Assembly (NCBI GenBank): GCA_017629515.1
Contig: JAGBXB010000100.1
Span: 1-52,098, forward strand
Length of the DNA stretch: 52,098 nucleotides
Direction of reading: 5' to 3'
DNA from: Lentisphaeria bacterium
Lineage (GTDB): Bacteria > Verrucomicrobiota > Lentisphaeria > Victivallales > UBA1829
Shown piece after piece: positions 44,373-52,098 of this stretch. Position 1 is the stretch's first letter. Every line of letters starts with the position of its first letter. The notes under the pieces were generated by a model. The model had not been told where the DNA came from and did not search any database. It was given only the letters and a program-made list of their open reading frames with translations. A program made the translations under genes and the position numbers.

Positions 44373-45749
44373 ATGGAAGAAAAAGCAGTGAAATTTCTTC
44401 ATCTTGACTTGAAAGGGATCGTTCCCGGTATTGACCGTTTCCGGAAATATCTTCAATACTTTGCCTCTCTGGGATATTCCGGGATCGTGCTGGAATGTGA
44501 CTGCCGCATCCCCTGGAAATGCTGGGAGGGGGCAGGGGAGATCCTCTTTACAAAAGAAGAGATCTCTTCCCTTGCAGAATATGCGGAAAGTCTGAATATG
44601 GAAATCGTTCCGCTTATCCAGTGCATGGGACATATGGAATGGGTTCTGAAAGAGGAAAAATACAGCCATTTGAGAGAGAATGGGTATTATAATGACCTTT
44701 GTCCCTCCCATCCGGAAACTGTGGAAAAACTCAAAGAGTGGATCGATGAGACTTTTGCCCTTTTCCCCCGTGCAAAAAGGCTCCATCTCGGCGGAGATGA
44801 AGCATGGCATCTGGGGAGTTGCCCCGTTTGTCAGGCGAAAATAACTTCCGATCCCCTGCACCGGGGAAAAATGGGGCTTTTTACCGATCATATTTCTTTA
44901 CTGGCAAATTATGCAAAGGAAAAATATTCTTTGCAGGTAATGCTGTGGGATGACATGTTCTGCAAGGAGGAAAATAAACTTCTGCTGGATGAGGAATTGA
45001 AAAAATTGCCTGCTGATACCATTTTTGTCCACTGGAAATATCAGACAGATGCAGAAGAATCTCTTGCGGAAACTGCCGCCTGCAACAGGATCGTATGGGG
45101 TGCATCCGCTTTGCGTTGTTCCTGGCAGAATCATTTTGTTCATGCGTTGAATTTTGTCCATGAACGCTTTGCAAATATCTCCTGCTGGGAAAAGACGGGA
45201 TTGCCCATTCTCCATACAACTTGGGGACGCCCCAATAATTTATGGAATCCCTACGGCCCCTGGGAGGCGTTGATCCCGGAATTTATTGCCGGCGGCAAAG
45301 GGGTGAAGGAAGTGGAAAAACATCCGTGGAAAGATTTTCTCGTTCTTATGGATGAGGCGGTAAAAGCCTGTGACTACAAAAAACTGGAAAATTGCCTTGC
45401 CGAAGGGGAAAAACTCTCTTGTTCTGACGAATGGGAAGAGGAGGGGAAAGCCTTTTTTCTTCTGGGACTGCGTTATGAGATCCTGCGTCTGGAAACAAAA
45501 GGGCATCTGGAACTTCTCCGGATAAGAGCGGTACTGGAAAAATACGGGAGAGGCGATCCTGCCGGATGTGAAAAAGATTATGCTTCCTGCCGGGAGAAAG
45601 TGCGTCTCAAAATAGAAAAATGGGAAAAAGATCTGGAAGAATTCTGGAAAAGAAATTCTTTGAGCGATTTTGAAGAGTACAGAGATCTGCGGAGAGCGGA
45701 ATTTTTTATTGCGGAACTTTTTGAAAGGAAAACGGATGACAAAGAATGA
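44373..45749 (+). CDS. GH20-like hydrolase, catalytic domain only
   Basis: The 458-residue protein begins directly at a GH20-type barrel (FLHLDLKGIVPGIDRF) with no GH20b domain or signal peptide. The catalytic Asp-Glu pair lies at D142-E143 in LHLGGDEAWHLGS, followed by CPVCQ, as in the GH20-like protein at 8461. GH20 enzymes release terminal hexosamine. The C-terminal 110 residues are charged and helical. It follows the DUF4838 gene by 21 bp and overlaps the GH2 start by 14 bp, so the three genes are co-expressed. Specificity is uncertain, and a non-hexosaminidase activity is possible. Confidence 0.72.
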   Translation: MEEKAVKFLHLDLKGIVPGIDRFRKYLQYFASLGYSGIVLECDCRIPWKCWEGAGEILFTKEEISSLAEYAESLNMEIVPLIQCMGHMEWVLKEEKYSHLRENGYYNDLCPSHPETVEKLKEWIDETFALFPRAKRLHLGGDEAWHLGSCPVCQAKITSDPLHRGKMGLFTDHISLLANYAKEKYSLQVMLWDDMFCKEENKLLLDEELKKLPADTIFVHWKYQTDAEESLAETAACNRIVWGASALRCSWQNHFVHALNFVHERFANISCWEKTGLPILHTTWGRPNNLWNPYGPWEALIPEFIAGGKGVKEVEKHPWKDFLVLMDEAVKACDYKKLENCLAEGEKLSCSDEWEEEGKAFFLLGLRYEILRLETKGHLELLRIRAVLEKYGRGDPAGCEKDYASCREKVRLKIEKWEKDLEEFWKRNSLSDFEEYRDLRRAEFFIAELFERKTDDKE

Positions 45750-47385
45750 AAAATGGCAGAGTCTTGACGGCGTGTGGGATTTTGCTTTTACAGAAAAAGG
45801 TCTGGAAGAACTGGATATAAAAAACATTAATTTTGATACGGCTTCTTCTGTACCGGGATGTTTTGATACTCTGCCGGAATATTACAATTTCCGGGGTACG
45901 GGAATATACAGAAGAACTGTTGTCTGCGGCGGACTTGTCCGGCTTTTTTCCGGTGGAGTCACCCTGCGGGGGGCTGTTTATTTTGATGGCGCTCTGATCG
46001 GAAATCTGGAACACCCTCTTACCCCCGAAGAGATGATTTTTGATGCAGGGGAAAGAAAGGAACACACTCTCATTATTGCTGTGGAAAATATTTTCCATGA
46101 AGAAAATTCCTCCATGTTCCACCAGTATTATGATTATTATGGTTTTGGAGGTATCTGCCGGGAAGTTACATTGGAAGAACTGCCTTCCTGCCACATGGAA
46201 AGAATTTCTGTTGTCCCCCTTTCTTATGAAACAGGGGAAGTAAAAGTAACGGTTTACTTTGGCGGGCTTCTGCCGGAAAACGGGGTGATTTCCATACAGT
46301 TCGATACAGAGGAAAAGGAAGAAAAATTTTCTTTCAGCGGGGAAAAATTTGAAACGGTCAGAAAAGTACCCTGCCATAAAGTCTGGTCTCCTGAAACTCC
46401 TTTCATGCACAATGTAAAAATTGCCATTGACGGACAGGAGAAAAAAATTTCTTTCGGTATCCGTGTCCTTTCCTGGAAGGATGGAAAATTATCCATCAAT
46501 GATAAGGAACTGAAACTTATCGGCTACAACCGCCATGACAGTCACCCCCAGTTCGGCTATGCCGTCCCCCTTACTCTTGCGGCAAGCGATCTGCATCAGA
46601 TCAAAAGCCAGGGCTGCAATTTCATCCGGGGCTGTCATTACCCCCAGAGCCACGGTTTTCTGGAACTTTGCGACCGTATGGGGATGCTGGTGTGGGATGA
46701 AACTCTGGCATGGGGAAACAAGGAAGAACATCTTGCCGATCCCCTTTTCCGTCAGAGACAGAAGGAAGCCGCCCGTCTGATGGTGCGGGACAGCATCAAT
46801 CACCCCTCGGTGATCATGTGGGGATTCCTCAACGAATGTGCCTCCCATACGCTCCCGGGATATGAACTTATTTCCCAGCTGCGGCAGACTATCCTTGAAG
46901 AAGACACCTCCCGGCCCATAACTTTTGCTTCCAGCAGGGGAACGCAGGAATTGTGCCTCGACCTTGTGGATATCGTTTCCTATAATGCCTATCCCGGATG
47001 GTATCTGGGGATCAATGAGGCAAGGCCTTTCCATCTTGTTGCGTCAACTTTTGATGAACTGCTTGCCTTTGCGGAAGAAAAAGGCAGCGGAAACAAGCCG
47101 TTTATCATAAGTGAAGTGGGGTGTGCTGCCATTATCGGGGAACGCAACGGGGAAAGATGGTCGGAAGATTATCAATCGGAATTGCTTTCAGAGGTTGTGA
47201 AATATACTTTGAACAATAAAAAAGTTACCGGACTTGCCATCTGGCAGTTCTGCAATTCCCGTACCTATGCGGCAACAAGCGGGATCATTGTAAGACCCCG
47301 CGCGTTGAATAATAAAGGGGTGGTGGATGAATACCGCCGTCCGAAACTTGCCTATTATACCATTAAGAATATGTTGAAAAAATAA
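45736..47385 (+). CDS. GH2 glycoside hydrolase, probable beta-glucuronidase
   Basis: The 549-residue protein has the GH2 three-part plan: jelly roll (SLDGVWDFAF, GTGIYRRTV), an Ig-like domain (to about 260) and a TIM barrel (IRGCHYPQSHGFLELCDRMGMLVWDE). The acid/base Glu367 lies in GFLNECAS and the nucleophile Glu460 in IISEVG. An Asn-x-Lys pair, N525 and K527 in LNNKGV, matches the motif that binds the sugar carboxylate in beta-glucuronidases. No signal peptide is present, so it acts in the cytosol on imported glucuronides or uronic-acid oligosaccharides. The ATG at 45736 overlaps the previous gene; upstream in-frame codons lie inside it. Confidence 0.75.
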   Translation: MTKNEKWQSLDGVWDFAFTEKGLEELDIKNINFDTASSVPGCFDTLPEYYNFRGTGIYRRTVVCGGLVRLFSGGVTLRGAVYFDGALIGNLEHPLTPEEMIFDAGERKEHTLIIAVENIFHEENSSMFHQYYDYYGFGGICREVTLEELPSCHMERISVVPLSYETGEVKVTVYFGGLLPENGVISIQFDTEEKEEKFSFSGEKFETVRKVPCHKVWSPETPFMHNVKIAIDGQEKKISFGIRVLSWKDGKLSINDKELKLIGYNRHDSHPQFGYAVPLTLAASDLHQIKSQGCNFIRGCHYPQSHGFLELCDRMGMLVWDETLAWGNKEEHLADPLFRQRQKEAARLMVRDSINHPSVIMWGFLNECASHTLPGYELISQLRQTILEEDTSRPITFASSRGTQELCLDLVDIVSYNAYPGWYLGINEARPFHLVASTFDELLAFAEEKGSGNKPFIISEVGCAAIIGERNGERWSEDYQSELLSEVVKYTLNNKKVTGLAIWQFCNSRTYAATSGIIVRPRALNNKGVVDEYRRPKLAYYTIKNMLKK

Positions 47386-47820
47386 GATTTGCCGGGGCTG
47401 CGTCCCCCCCGGGACTTGGAAAGCATTTTGCATGTTTTATCCCGGGAGAACGCTATAAGCCCACGGAGCGATTACAAAACAGCCCTTACAGGGTATATTC
47501 CGCACCGTCCAAAGTCCCGTAGGGACGCCAGAACCCAGCCCGGGGTTTTAACCCCGGGTATGATGATATCCCCCCACGAAAAAAGTCCCGCAAGGGACGC
47601 AGGAAAATACCTTTCGGATACGGATGAAAATGTATAATTTATGATTATTTTCTGTTTGGAAAGAGGTGGAAATTTTTACGGCAGCTTTTTTCCAACGTCC
47701 TTTCAGGACTTGAAAATCAATTTGTATATCCTATACCCCGGGTTGAAACCCGGGGCTGTGTTCCTGCGTCCTTTCAGGACTTGGAAATCATTTTGCATAG
47801 ATTATTACCCGGGGCTTGAT
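47386..47820. repeat. Cluster of REP-like GC-rich palindromes
   Basis: The 590-bp gap after the GH2 gene holds no gene. It carries several short palindromes: GTCCC-GTA-GGGAC (47514-47526), CCCGGGGTTTTAACCCCGGG (47539-47558), GTCCC-GCAA-GGGAC (47585-47598), GTCC-TTTCA-GGAC (47697-47709 and 47768-47780) and CCCCGGGTTGAAACCCGGGG (47736-47755). The sequence between the GGAC end and the next CCCGGG is itself repeated three times in diverged form (GACTTGGAAA-type start at 47412, 47707 and 47778). Palindrome type, spacing and dispersal resemble REP/BIME elements. No transposase is adjacent. Confidence 0.75.
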
Positions 47821-47910
47821 TTCACCGTCTCTCCTGGACTGATGGATGATAAAAATAAATACTCTCTTCAAAATATAGTGATTTTTCTTTATGCTTTATG
47901 TGCAAATAAA

Positions 47911-47951
47911 GAAAAAGGGTGCTGCAATCCTGTTCACGTTTTGCAGCACCC
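47911..47951. terminator. Rho-independent terminator of the flavodiiron gene
   Basis: GGGTGCTGCA (47917-47926) pairs with TGCAGCACCC (47942-47951) across a 15-nt loop. The minus strand continues TTTTTCTTT. The plus strand continues GCTTTTT, so it may work both ways. Confidence 0.85.
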
Positions 47952-47975
47952 GCTTTTTACACCGTAAAAGAGTTC

Positions 47976-49766
47976 TTACACGATCTTTTCAAAATCGCTT
48001 GCCCCATGTTTGCACAAAGGACAGATAAAGTCGGCAGGCAGTTCATCTCCTTCATAGACATAACCGCAGATCTGACACACATACCCTTTTTTGCCCTCGG
48101 TTTCAGGAGCAGGTTTCACATATTTCTGATAATAGGTATAGGTCATGGTTTCCACCTGGGAGAGGACTCTGGATTCGGTGATGCTGCAAATGAACATCAC
48201 ATGGGTATCCAGATCCACTTCCTCTTCCACTTTGAGAGAAAGGAAACTATTGATATAACTGGGGAGAAATACAAGACCATTGGTTGAACGCAGTTTGGGG
48301 AAGTCTTTGAACTTATCCACGGTTCTGCCGCTGTGGAACCCGAATCTTTCAAAGATCTCGAAAGGAGCATCTGTGGAAAGGCAGTTGAGGTTCATGATCT
48401 TTGTCTTCTGGATCACATGGCAGGAATAATTCTGCTTGTTCAATGTGACGGCAATACGGTTGGGGGTATTGGTCACCTGGGTAACTGCGTTGATGATGAG
48501 GGCATTGTCTCTTGTTCCGTCATTGGAGGTGAGGGCATAGAGGCCATAACCGATATTGAAGAGGGCGGAAAGATCATTTTTCTGCTGCGTATCGCCTTTC
48601 TGGGCAAGATAGGCGCTGGAAAGTTCATCCGCAAGGGCGTCAAGAGCTTGAGTGCTTTCTTCATTGAGGGCGGATTTGATGCTTACGGTATTCTGGGTGA
48701 ATGTAATGTTTTTGCATTTTTCCAACATTCCTTTCATTACTTTTGCCGCAAGGGGCGCCCAGGAACCGTTTTCCATAAGTCCTACGGTACGGTTCTGATA
48801 GTTGCGTTCTGCAAGACCGTGGATAAAGGTGTGCATAAAGGGGAAGATATCCGCATTATAGGTGGTTGTGGCAAGTACAAGTTTCCCGTAACGGAAGGCT
48901 TCGGCGATCGCCTGCGCCATATCACATCTGGCAAGATCCCGCACCACAACGGACGGGCAGCCGTTGGAACGCAGTTTTTCTGCAAGAAGTTCCACAGCCT
49001 TTTTTGTATTGCCGTAGATGGAGGTATAGGCAATGAGGATACCTTCACTTTCTATGGAGTAGGAACTCCATGTATTGTAAAGATCCAGATAATACCCCAG
49101 ATTTTCCGTAAGAACAGGGCCGTGGAGAGGACAGATGGTCTGAATATCCAGTGCGGAAGCCTTTTTCAGAAGATTCTGTACCTGATTGCCGTATTTGCCC
49201 ACGATCCCGATATAATAACGGCGGGCTTCATCCAGCCAGTCCTCCTGCACATCCAGTGCCCCGAATTTCCCGAAGCCGTCGGCGGAGAAAAGGACTTTGG
49301 AAGTTGTATCGTAGGTAACGATGACTTCCGGCCAGTGTACCATAGGAGCGGTGACAAAGGCAAGGACATGTTTGCCCAGAGAGAACGTATCGCCTTCACC
49401 CACTTCGATCCGGCGGTCGGCAAAGTCATTGCCGAAAAAGTTTTTCATCATGGTAAAGGCTTTGGCGGAAGAAACGATTTTTGCTTCCGGATAAAGATCC
49501 ATGAAAGTGGCAATATTGGCGGCATGATCCATTTCCATGTGCTGAACGATAAGGAAATCCGCATTTCTGCCGTTCAGTGCTTTGGTGATGTTGTCCAGCC
49601 ATTGATGGGTGAATCTGGCATCCACTGTATCCATAACGGCTGTTTTTTCATCAAGAATGACATAGGAATTGTAACTCATTCCGTTGGGAACTTTGTATTG
49701 ACCTTCAAAAAGATCGGTGATGTGGTCATTTACGCCCACATAAAGAATATCTTCTCTGATCTGCAT
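47976..49766 (-). CDS. Flavodiiron protein fused to flavin-reductase-like and rubredoxin domains
   Basis: The 596-residue protein begins with the beta-lactamase-like diiron domain (HMEMDH: His76, Glu78, Asp80, His81; later MVHWPE, SADGFG and CPLHGP). A flavodoxin domain follows (AYTSIYGNTKKAVE, from about 245), then a flavin-reductase-like domain (about 400-540) and a C-terminal rubredoxin (YVCQICGYVYEGDE...ICPLCKHG). Flavodiiron proteins reduce O2 to water or NO to N2O, protecting anaerobes. The last two domains match high-molecular-weight rubredoxin (Hrb), the separate partner of FprA in Moorella, so the electron chain is fused here. The ATG at 49766 after GGAGGA is chosen; upstream in-frame codons span the promoter. 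Confidence 0.92.
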   Translation of the reverse strand: MQIREDILYVGVNDHITDLFEGQYKVPNGMSYNSYVILDEKTAVMDTVDARFTHQWLDNITKALNGRNADFLIVQHMEMDHAANIATFMDLYPEAKIVSSAKAFTMMKNFFGNDFADRRIEVGEGDTFSLGKHVLAFVTAPMVHWPEVIVTYDTTSKVLFSADGFGKFGALDVQEDWLDEARRYYIGIVGKYGNQVQNLLKKASALDIQTICPLHGPVLTENLGYYLDLYNTWSSYSIESEGILIAYTSIYGNTKKAVELLAEKLRSNGCPSVVVRDLARCDMAQAIAEAFRYGKLVLATTTYNADIFPFMHTFIHGLAERNYQNRTVGLMENGSWAPLAAKVMKGMLEKCKNITFTQNTVSIKSALNEESTQALDALADELSSAYLAQKGDTQQKNDLSALFNIGYGLYALTSNDGTRDNALIINAVTQVTNTPNRIAVTLNKQNYSCHVIQKTKIMNLNCLSTDAPFEIFERFGFHSGRTVDKFKDFPKLRSTNGLVFLPSYINSFLSLKVEEEVDLDTHVMFICSITESRVLSQVETMTYTYYQKYVKPAPETEGKKGYVCQICGYVYEGDELPADFICPLCKHGASDFEKIV

Positions 49767-49817
49767 AGAATATTCCTCCATGTTCTGTAATGTTGTTTTC
49801 TGTACGGATCCGCTTGT

Positions 49818-49846
49818 AATATAGCATAAAAAATCTTTCCTGCCAA
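49818..49846 (-). promoter_or_regulatory. Sigma70 promoter of the flavodiiron gene
   Basis: On the minus strand TTGGCA (49841-49846), a 17-bp spacer ending ATGC, and TATATT (49818-49823) lie 52 bp before the start at 49766. Confidence 0.75.
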
Positions 49847-49884
49847 TGAGAAAAATTGCTTTATAAGAATTTTTTCCTTTTTTT

Positions 49885-50700
49885 TCAATCAAAAAGCACT
49901 TTTCCCCTGCCTGCATACTGTTTCCGGTAAGCTACCGGAGCAGTTTTGAAAAAACTTTTGAAAACTTTGGAAAAGTGGTAACGGTCGGAAAAAGCCGTTT
50001 TTTCGGCGATCTCTTTTATGGAAAGATCCGAATGGAGGAGCAGACTCAATGCTTTTTCCATACGGATGGACAAAAGATAATTTTTTGAGGTCATACCAGT
50101 CTCTTTTTTGAAAAGAGCGTAGAATGTATTCAATGATAAACCCGTTCTGCGGCAGATCTCTTTACAGGTGTGCCGGGAACCGGGTTCGGAACTCATTATA
50201 TCAATTGCCCGCTTGATCCTGGGGTCAAGAATGGTCTTTTCCTGGGGGAGAAAACGCTCTTTGGGGAAAGAAAGAAAACAACTGTAGATAATAAGACGCA
50301 GGTGCAGGGATAAATTGGGTTCACTGCGGTCATTGCGTAATTCTTCCGCATGAAAAGAGATGTTTCCTGCAGGAAGTGTGATAATGCCCCTTTTTACATG
50401 GTCAAAGGGAGCCGGGGCGGAAAAATGGATGTAAAAGTGAGGGAAAGGTTTGGTCATACTGCTTGTGAAAGTAGTATAGGGAGGAATAAGGATGACCGTA
50501 TCCGGAGTAAGAAATATCTTCTTGCCGTTTTCTTTGAGAAATGCTCCTTTTTCTCTGTTCCAATACAGCCGCCAGCAGTGGGAATTGACATTTGTGTAGT
50601 TCCAGAAGTCGATCCTTTCCACATAGTCAAAACCGCTTATTCTGACATCAAAAAGGCTTTTTCCTCCGTTTTTATCCGGGAAAATAGTGTTTTTTGACAT
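49885..50700 (-). CDS. AraC-family transcriptional regulator
   Basis: The protein of 271 residues has a cupin-like N-terminal sensor (about 1-120, with LTPDTVILIPPYTTF) and a C-terminal AraC DNA-binding region (CKEICRRTGLSLNTFYALFKKETG and IKEIAEKTAFSDRYHFSKVFKSFF). It diverges from the unknown gene at 50804, its most likely target, and lies upstream of the flavodiiron gene, which has its own promoter. The start is uncertain: ATG at 50700 or ATG at 50721 (seven residues longer), neither with a strong ribosome site. Confidence 0.87.
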   Translation of the reverse strand: MSKNTIFPDKNGGKSLFDVRISGFDYVERIDFWNYTNVNSHCWRLYWNREKGAFLKENGKKIFLTPDTVILIPPYTTFTSSMTKPFPHFYIHFSAPAPFDHVKRGIITLPAGNISFHAEELRNDRSEPNLSLHLRLIIYSCFLSFPKERFLPQEKTILDPRIKRAIDIMSSEPGSRHTCKEICRRTGLSLNTFYALFKKETGMTSKNYLLSIRMEKALSLLLHSDLSIKEIAEKTAFSDRYHFSKVFKSFFKTAPVAYRKQYAGRGKVLFD

Positions 50701-50740
50701 GATAATACCACTTTTCAACATTTAATTTTTTCTTTTTCTG

Positions 50741-50756
50741 TGTATAGTAATATACA
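50741..50756. promoter_or_regulatory. Perfect palindrome in the AraC/50804 divergent region
   Basis: TGTATA, a 4-bp spacer GTAA and TATACA form a perfect inverted repeat 47 bp before the start at 50804 and 40 bp before the regulator gene. It may overlap a -10 box (TATAGT) of the plus gene. Operator role inferred. Confidence 0.4.
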
Positions 50757-50803
50757 TGGAAAAAGGAAAATTCCAAACATGAACCATAAAACAGGAGAAA
50801 AAA

Positions 50804-51826
50804 ATGTTTGCAAAAGATCCTCTGCACCTGAAACTGGATATCGCCCTTGAAAAACTGCTTGCCAAAAGAAAAGAACTCATCGCCAACCTCCCCAAAGGCG
50901 TTGCTTACGGCGCACCCGCCGCCAGACGCCCGGAAGGATATGTGGAAGAGGATAAAGAACTGGGAGTATTGAACTTTGAATGGGCTGATCAGATCAGAAA
51001 AGAAAATGATGAATGTAATGAAGTCCTTCATGAGATCCTTGATACTCTTCCCCGCTGTGACCGCAATACTCTCCCCAAACTTACTCCGGATAAAGTCTGG
51101 GTATGGGGAGGACCCACACCCCAGTGGGGCGGAAGTATGGCGGATGATACCCTTGTAAGAGGGGCAGATTATTTCAATGCGGAAAATGTGGCTTATGTCT
51201 ACGGCCCCACCAATGATAAAATGATGCAGATGCACTCCAAATACAAAAGAATGCTCTGTCAGGTGAACGCCAACTGCCGTACAGCCGGAGCGTTGTACCA
51301 CTCTGAAGAGGAAAATGCCGCCCTTTTAAGTGAACTTTCTCTCCAATATCCCAATATCGTTGGTGCCATGTGTGACGATTACTGCACCGGCACAAACCGG
51401 ATCCTTCTGCCTGAACGCTATGAAAAGATCTACCGTGGGACAAAGAAAGTCAATAAAGATCTGAAAGTATATGGCGTTGTCTATGCCCATGAACTGAATG
51501 TCCGCAACTTCCAGCTTGTGCAGGATTATGTGGATGTGGTCAATTTCTGGATCTGGAACAAGGATGAGATTTTGGATTATGATGAACATATTGCCCGCTG
51601 TCAGGAAAACTTCCCCGGCAAACCCATCATTCAGGGTATCTTTATCCATGAATACGGCAGAGCCGATGTGGGCAATCCCCCTGCAATTCTGGAATATCAG
51701 CTGGACAAGGCCAGAGAATACATGGCAAAAGGTGTTGTGGAAGGAATCATCATTCTCGGCGACAGAGAGATCAAAAAGTGGCCGGAATCCGCTTCCGCTG
51801 TGAAAAATTATCTTTTGAATCAGTAA
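50804..51826 (+). CDS. Cytoplasmic protein of unrecognised family, possible TIM barrel, AraC-linked
   Basis: The 340-residue protein has no signal peptide or membrane helix. It has evenly spaced short hydrophobic strands with polar ends (VWVWGGPTP, NIVGAMCDDYCTG, LKVYGVVYAHEL, DVVNFWIWNKDE, PIIQGIFIHEYG, EGIIILGDREI), a rhythm typical of a TIM barrel, and acidic residues at strand ends that could be catalytic. I cannot name the family. Divergence from an AraC regulator suggests an inducible sugar or glycan function. An AGGAG site precedes the start. Confidence 0.6.
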   Translation: MFAKDPLHLKLDIALEKLLAKRKELIANLPKGVAYGAPAARRPEGYVEEDKELGVLNFEWADQIRKENDECNEVLHEILDTLPRCDRNTLPKLTPDKVWVWGGPTPQWGGSMADDTLVRGADYFNAENVAYVYGPTNDKMMQMHSKYKRMLCQVNANCRTAGALYHSEEENAALLSELSLQYPNIVGAMCDDYCTGTNRILLPERYEKIYRGTKKVNKDLKVYGVVYAHELNVRNFQLVQDYVDVVNFWIWNKDEILDYDEHIARCQENFPGKPIIQGIFIHEYGRADVGNPPAILEYQLDKAREYMAKGVVEGIIILGDREIKKWPESASAVKNYLLNQ

Positions 51827-51828
51827 AA

Positions 51829-51868
51829 GCGAAAATGCTTCTGCCGCTCTTACAGAGCTTGCTTTTTT
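51829..51868 (+). terminator. Probable terminator after 50804 gene
   Basis: GCTCT-TAC-AGAGC (51846-51858) is followed by TTGCTTTTTTG. A longer pairing of AAAAGC near 51829 with GCTTTT may extend it. Confidence 0.55.
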
Positions 51869-51869
51869 G

Positions 51870-52098
51870 TTTTGTACGCCTCCCCGGGGGTACGGTCCCT
51901 TACAGGTCCCTACCCACCGGGCTATGTTCCTGCGGGGCTTTCAGCCCCTTTTGCCCTTTCAGGGCTGGTTTTTGTAATCACCACACGGGCTTACAGCGTC
52001 CCGTCTCTATCCGGTGGGGATTTTTCCTGCGTCCCTGCGGGACTTCATTCATGGTGGGAACATATTTTCCCGGGGTTGAAACCCCGGGCTATATTCTA
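51870..52098. repeat. Second cluster of REP-like GC-rich palindromes
   Basis: The window ends in the same repeat type as at 47386. It holds GGGGCT-TTC-AGCCCC (51934-51948), GCCC-TTTCA-GGGC (51953-51965), GTCCC-TGC-GGGAC (52031-52043) and CCCGGGGTTGAAACCCCGGG (52069-52088), with linking text such as a TTCCTGCG block. No gene is seen. It probably continues past the window edge. Confidence 0.75.

Noticed and set aside
42072-44891. 939-codon minus-strand open frame opposite the DUF4838 and GH20-like genes
   Set aside because: It is a shadow: His/Phe/Gly-rich translation with no recognisable domain, opposite genes with clear motifs.
47386-47820. Possible CRISPR array
   Set aside because: Repeats are self-palindromic, of several kinds, unevenly spaced and diverged. 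There are no regular spacers and no cas genes.

Overview
The window looks like a chromosomal segment of an anaerobic, carbohydrate-degrading member of the Lentisphaerota (a Victivallis-like gut or sediment bacterium). This is inferred from four things: a DUF1559-type pseudopilin with the prepilin motif typical of that phylum; several unusual glycoside-hydrolase-like proteins (two GH20-like enzymes, a DUF4838 protein, GH2, a sialate O-acetylesterase, an acetylxylan-esterase-like protein) next to AraC regulators; a flavodiiron O2/NO reductase; and a Rho factor with a long disordered N-terminal extension. No rRNA, tRNA, CRISPR, phage or transposase gene was seen.

Layout. 1-3821: a secreted carbohydrate-active candidate converges on a sialate O-acetylesterase across a bidirectional terminator. 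3883-6758 (minus): coaE-rho, closed by a terminator. 7101-12935 (plus): a tightly spaced run of NUDIX hydrolase, amidohydrolase, GH20-like hexosaminidase, glycerol-1-phosphate-dehydrogenase-like enzyme and a TMTC-like membrane protein. 13074-20066 (plus): two tandem paralogues of about 1160 aa from an unrecognised family, preceded by two near-identical palindromes and followed by a terminator. 20229-22679 (minus): a single-chain fusion of dehydratase activase, HgdB-like domain and cupin, divergent from a PHP phosphoesterase. 23960-31663 (minus): a seven-gene housekeeping chain acpP-fabF-lysM lipoprotein-phoH-pgpH-ybeY-corC with a good promoter at one end and a terminator at the other. 31828-36783 (minus): an ABC exporter followed closely by three 2-oxo/2-hydroxy-acid enzymes, with a near-consensus promoter; maf diverges from it. 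37627-40405 (minus): an AraC regulator and a two-domain esterase. 40571-47385 (plus): pseudopilin, a frameshifted DUF4838 protein, a GH20-like enzyme and a GH2 probable beta-glucuronidase. 47386-47915 and 51870-52098: clusters of GC-rich REP-like palindromes. 47976-50721 (minus): a flavodiiron protein fused to flavin-reductase and rubredoxin domains, and an AraC regulator that diverges from an uncharacterised gene at 50804.

Working together: the accessory genes form local glycan-use units in which AraC regulators sit beside or divergent from their likely targets. They combine exported binding or hydrolysing proteins with enzymes lacking signal peptides that presumably process imported oligosaccharides, uronic acids and sialic-acid or acetyl substituents. 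The 2-oxo-acid enzymes could process resulting C3-C6 acids. The best candidates for something undescribed are the 1160-aa tandem pair with its palindromic sites and the activase/HgdB/cupin fusion. No functional result is claimed beyond what motifs and context support.
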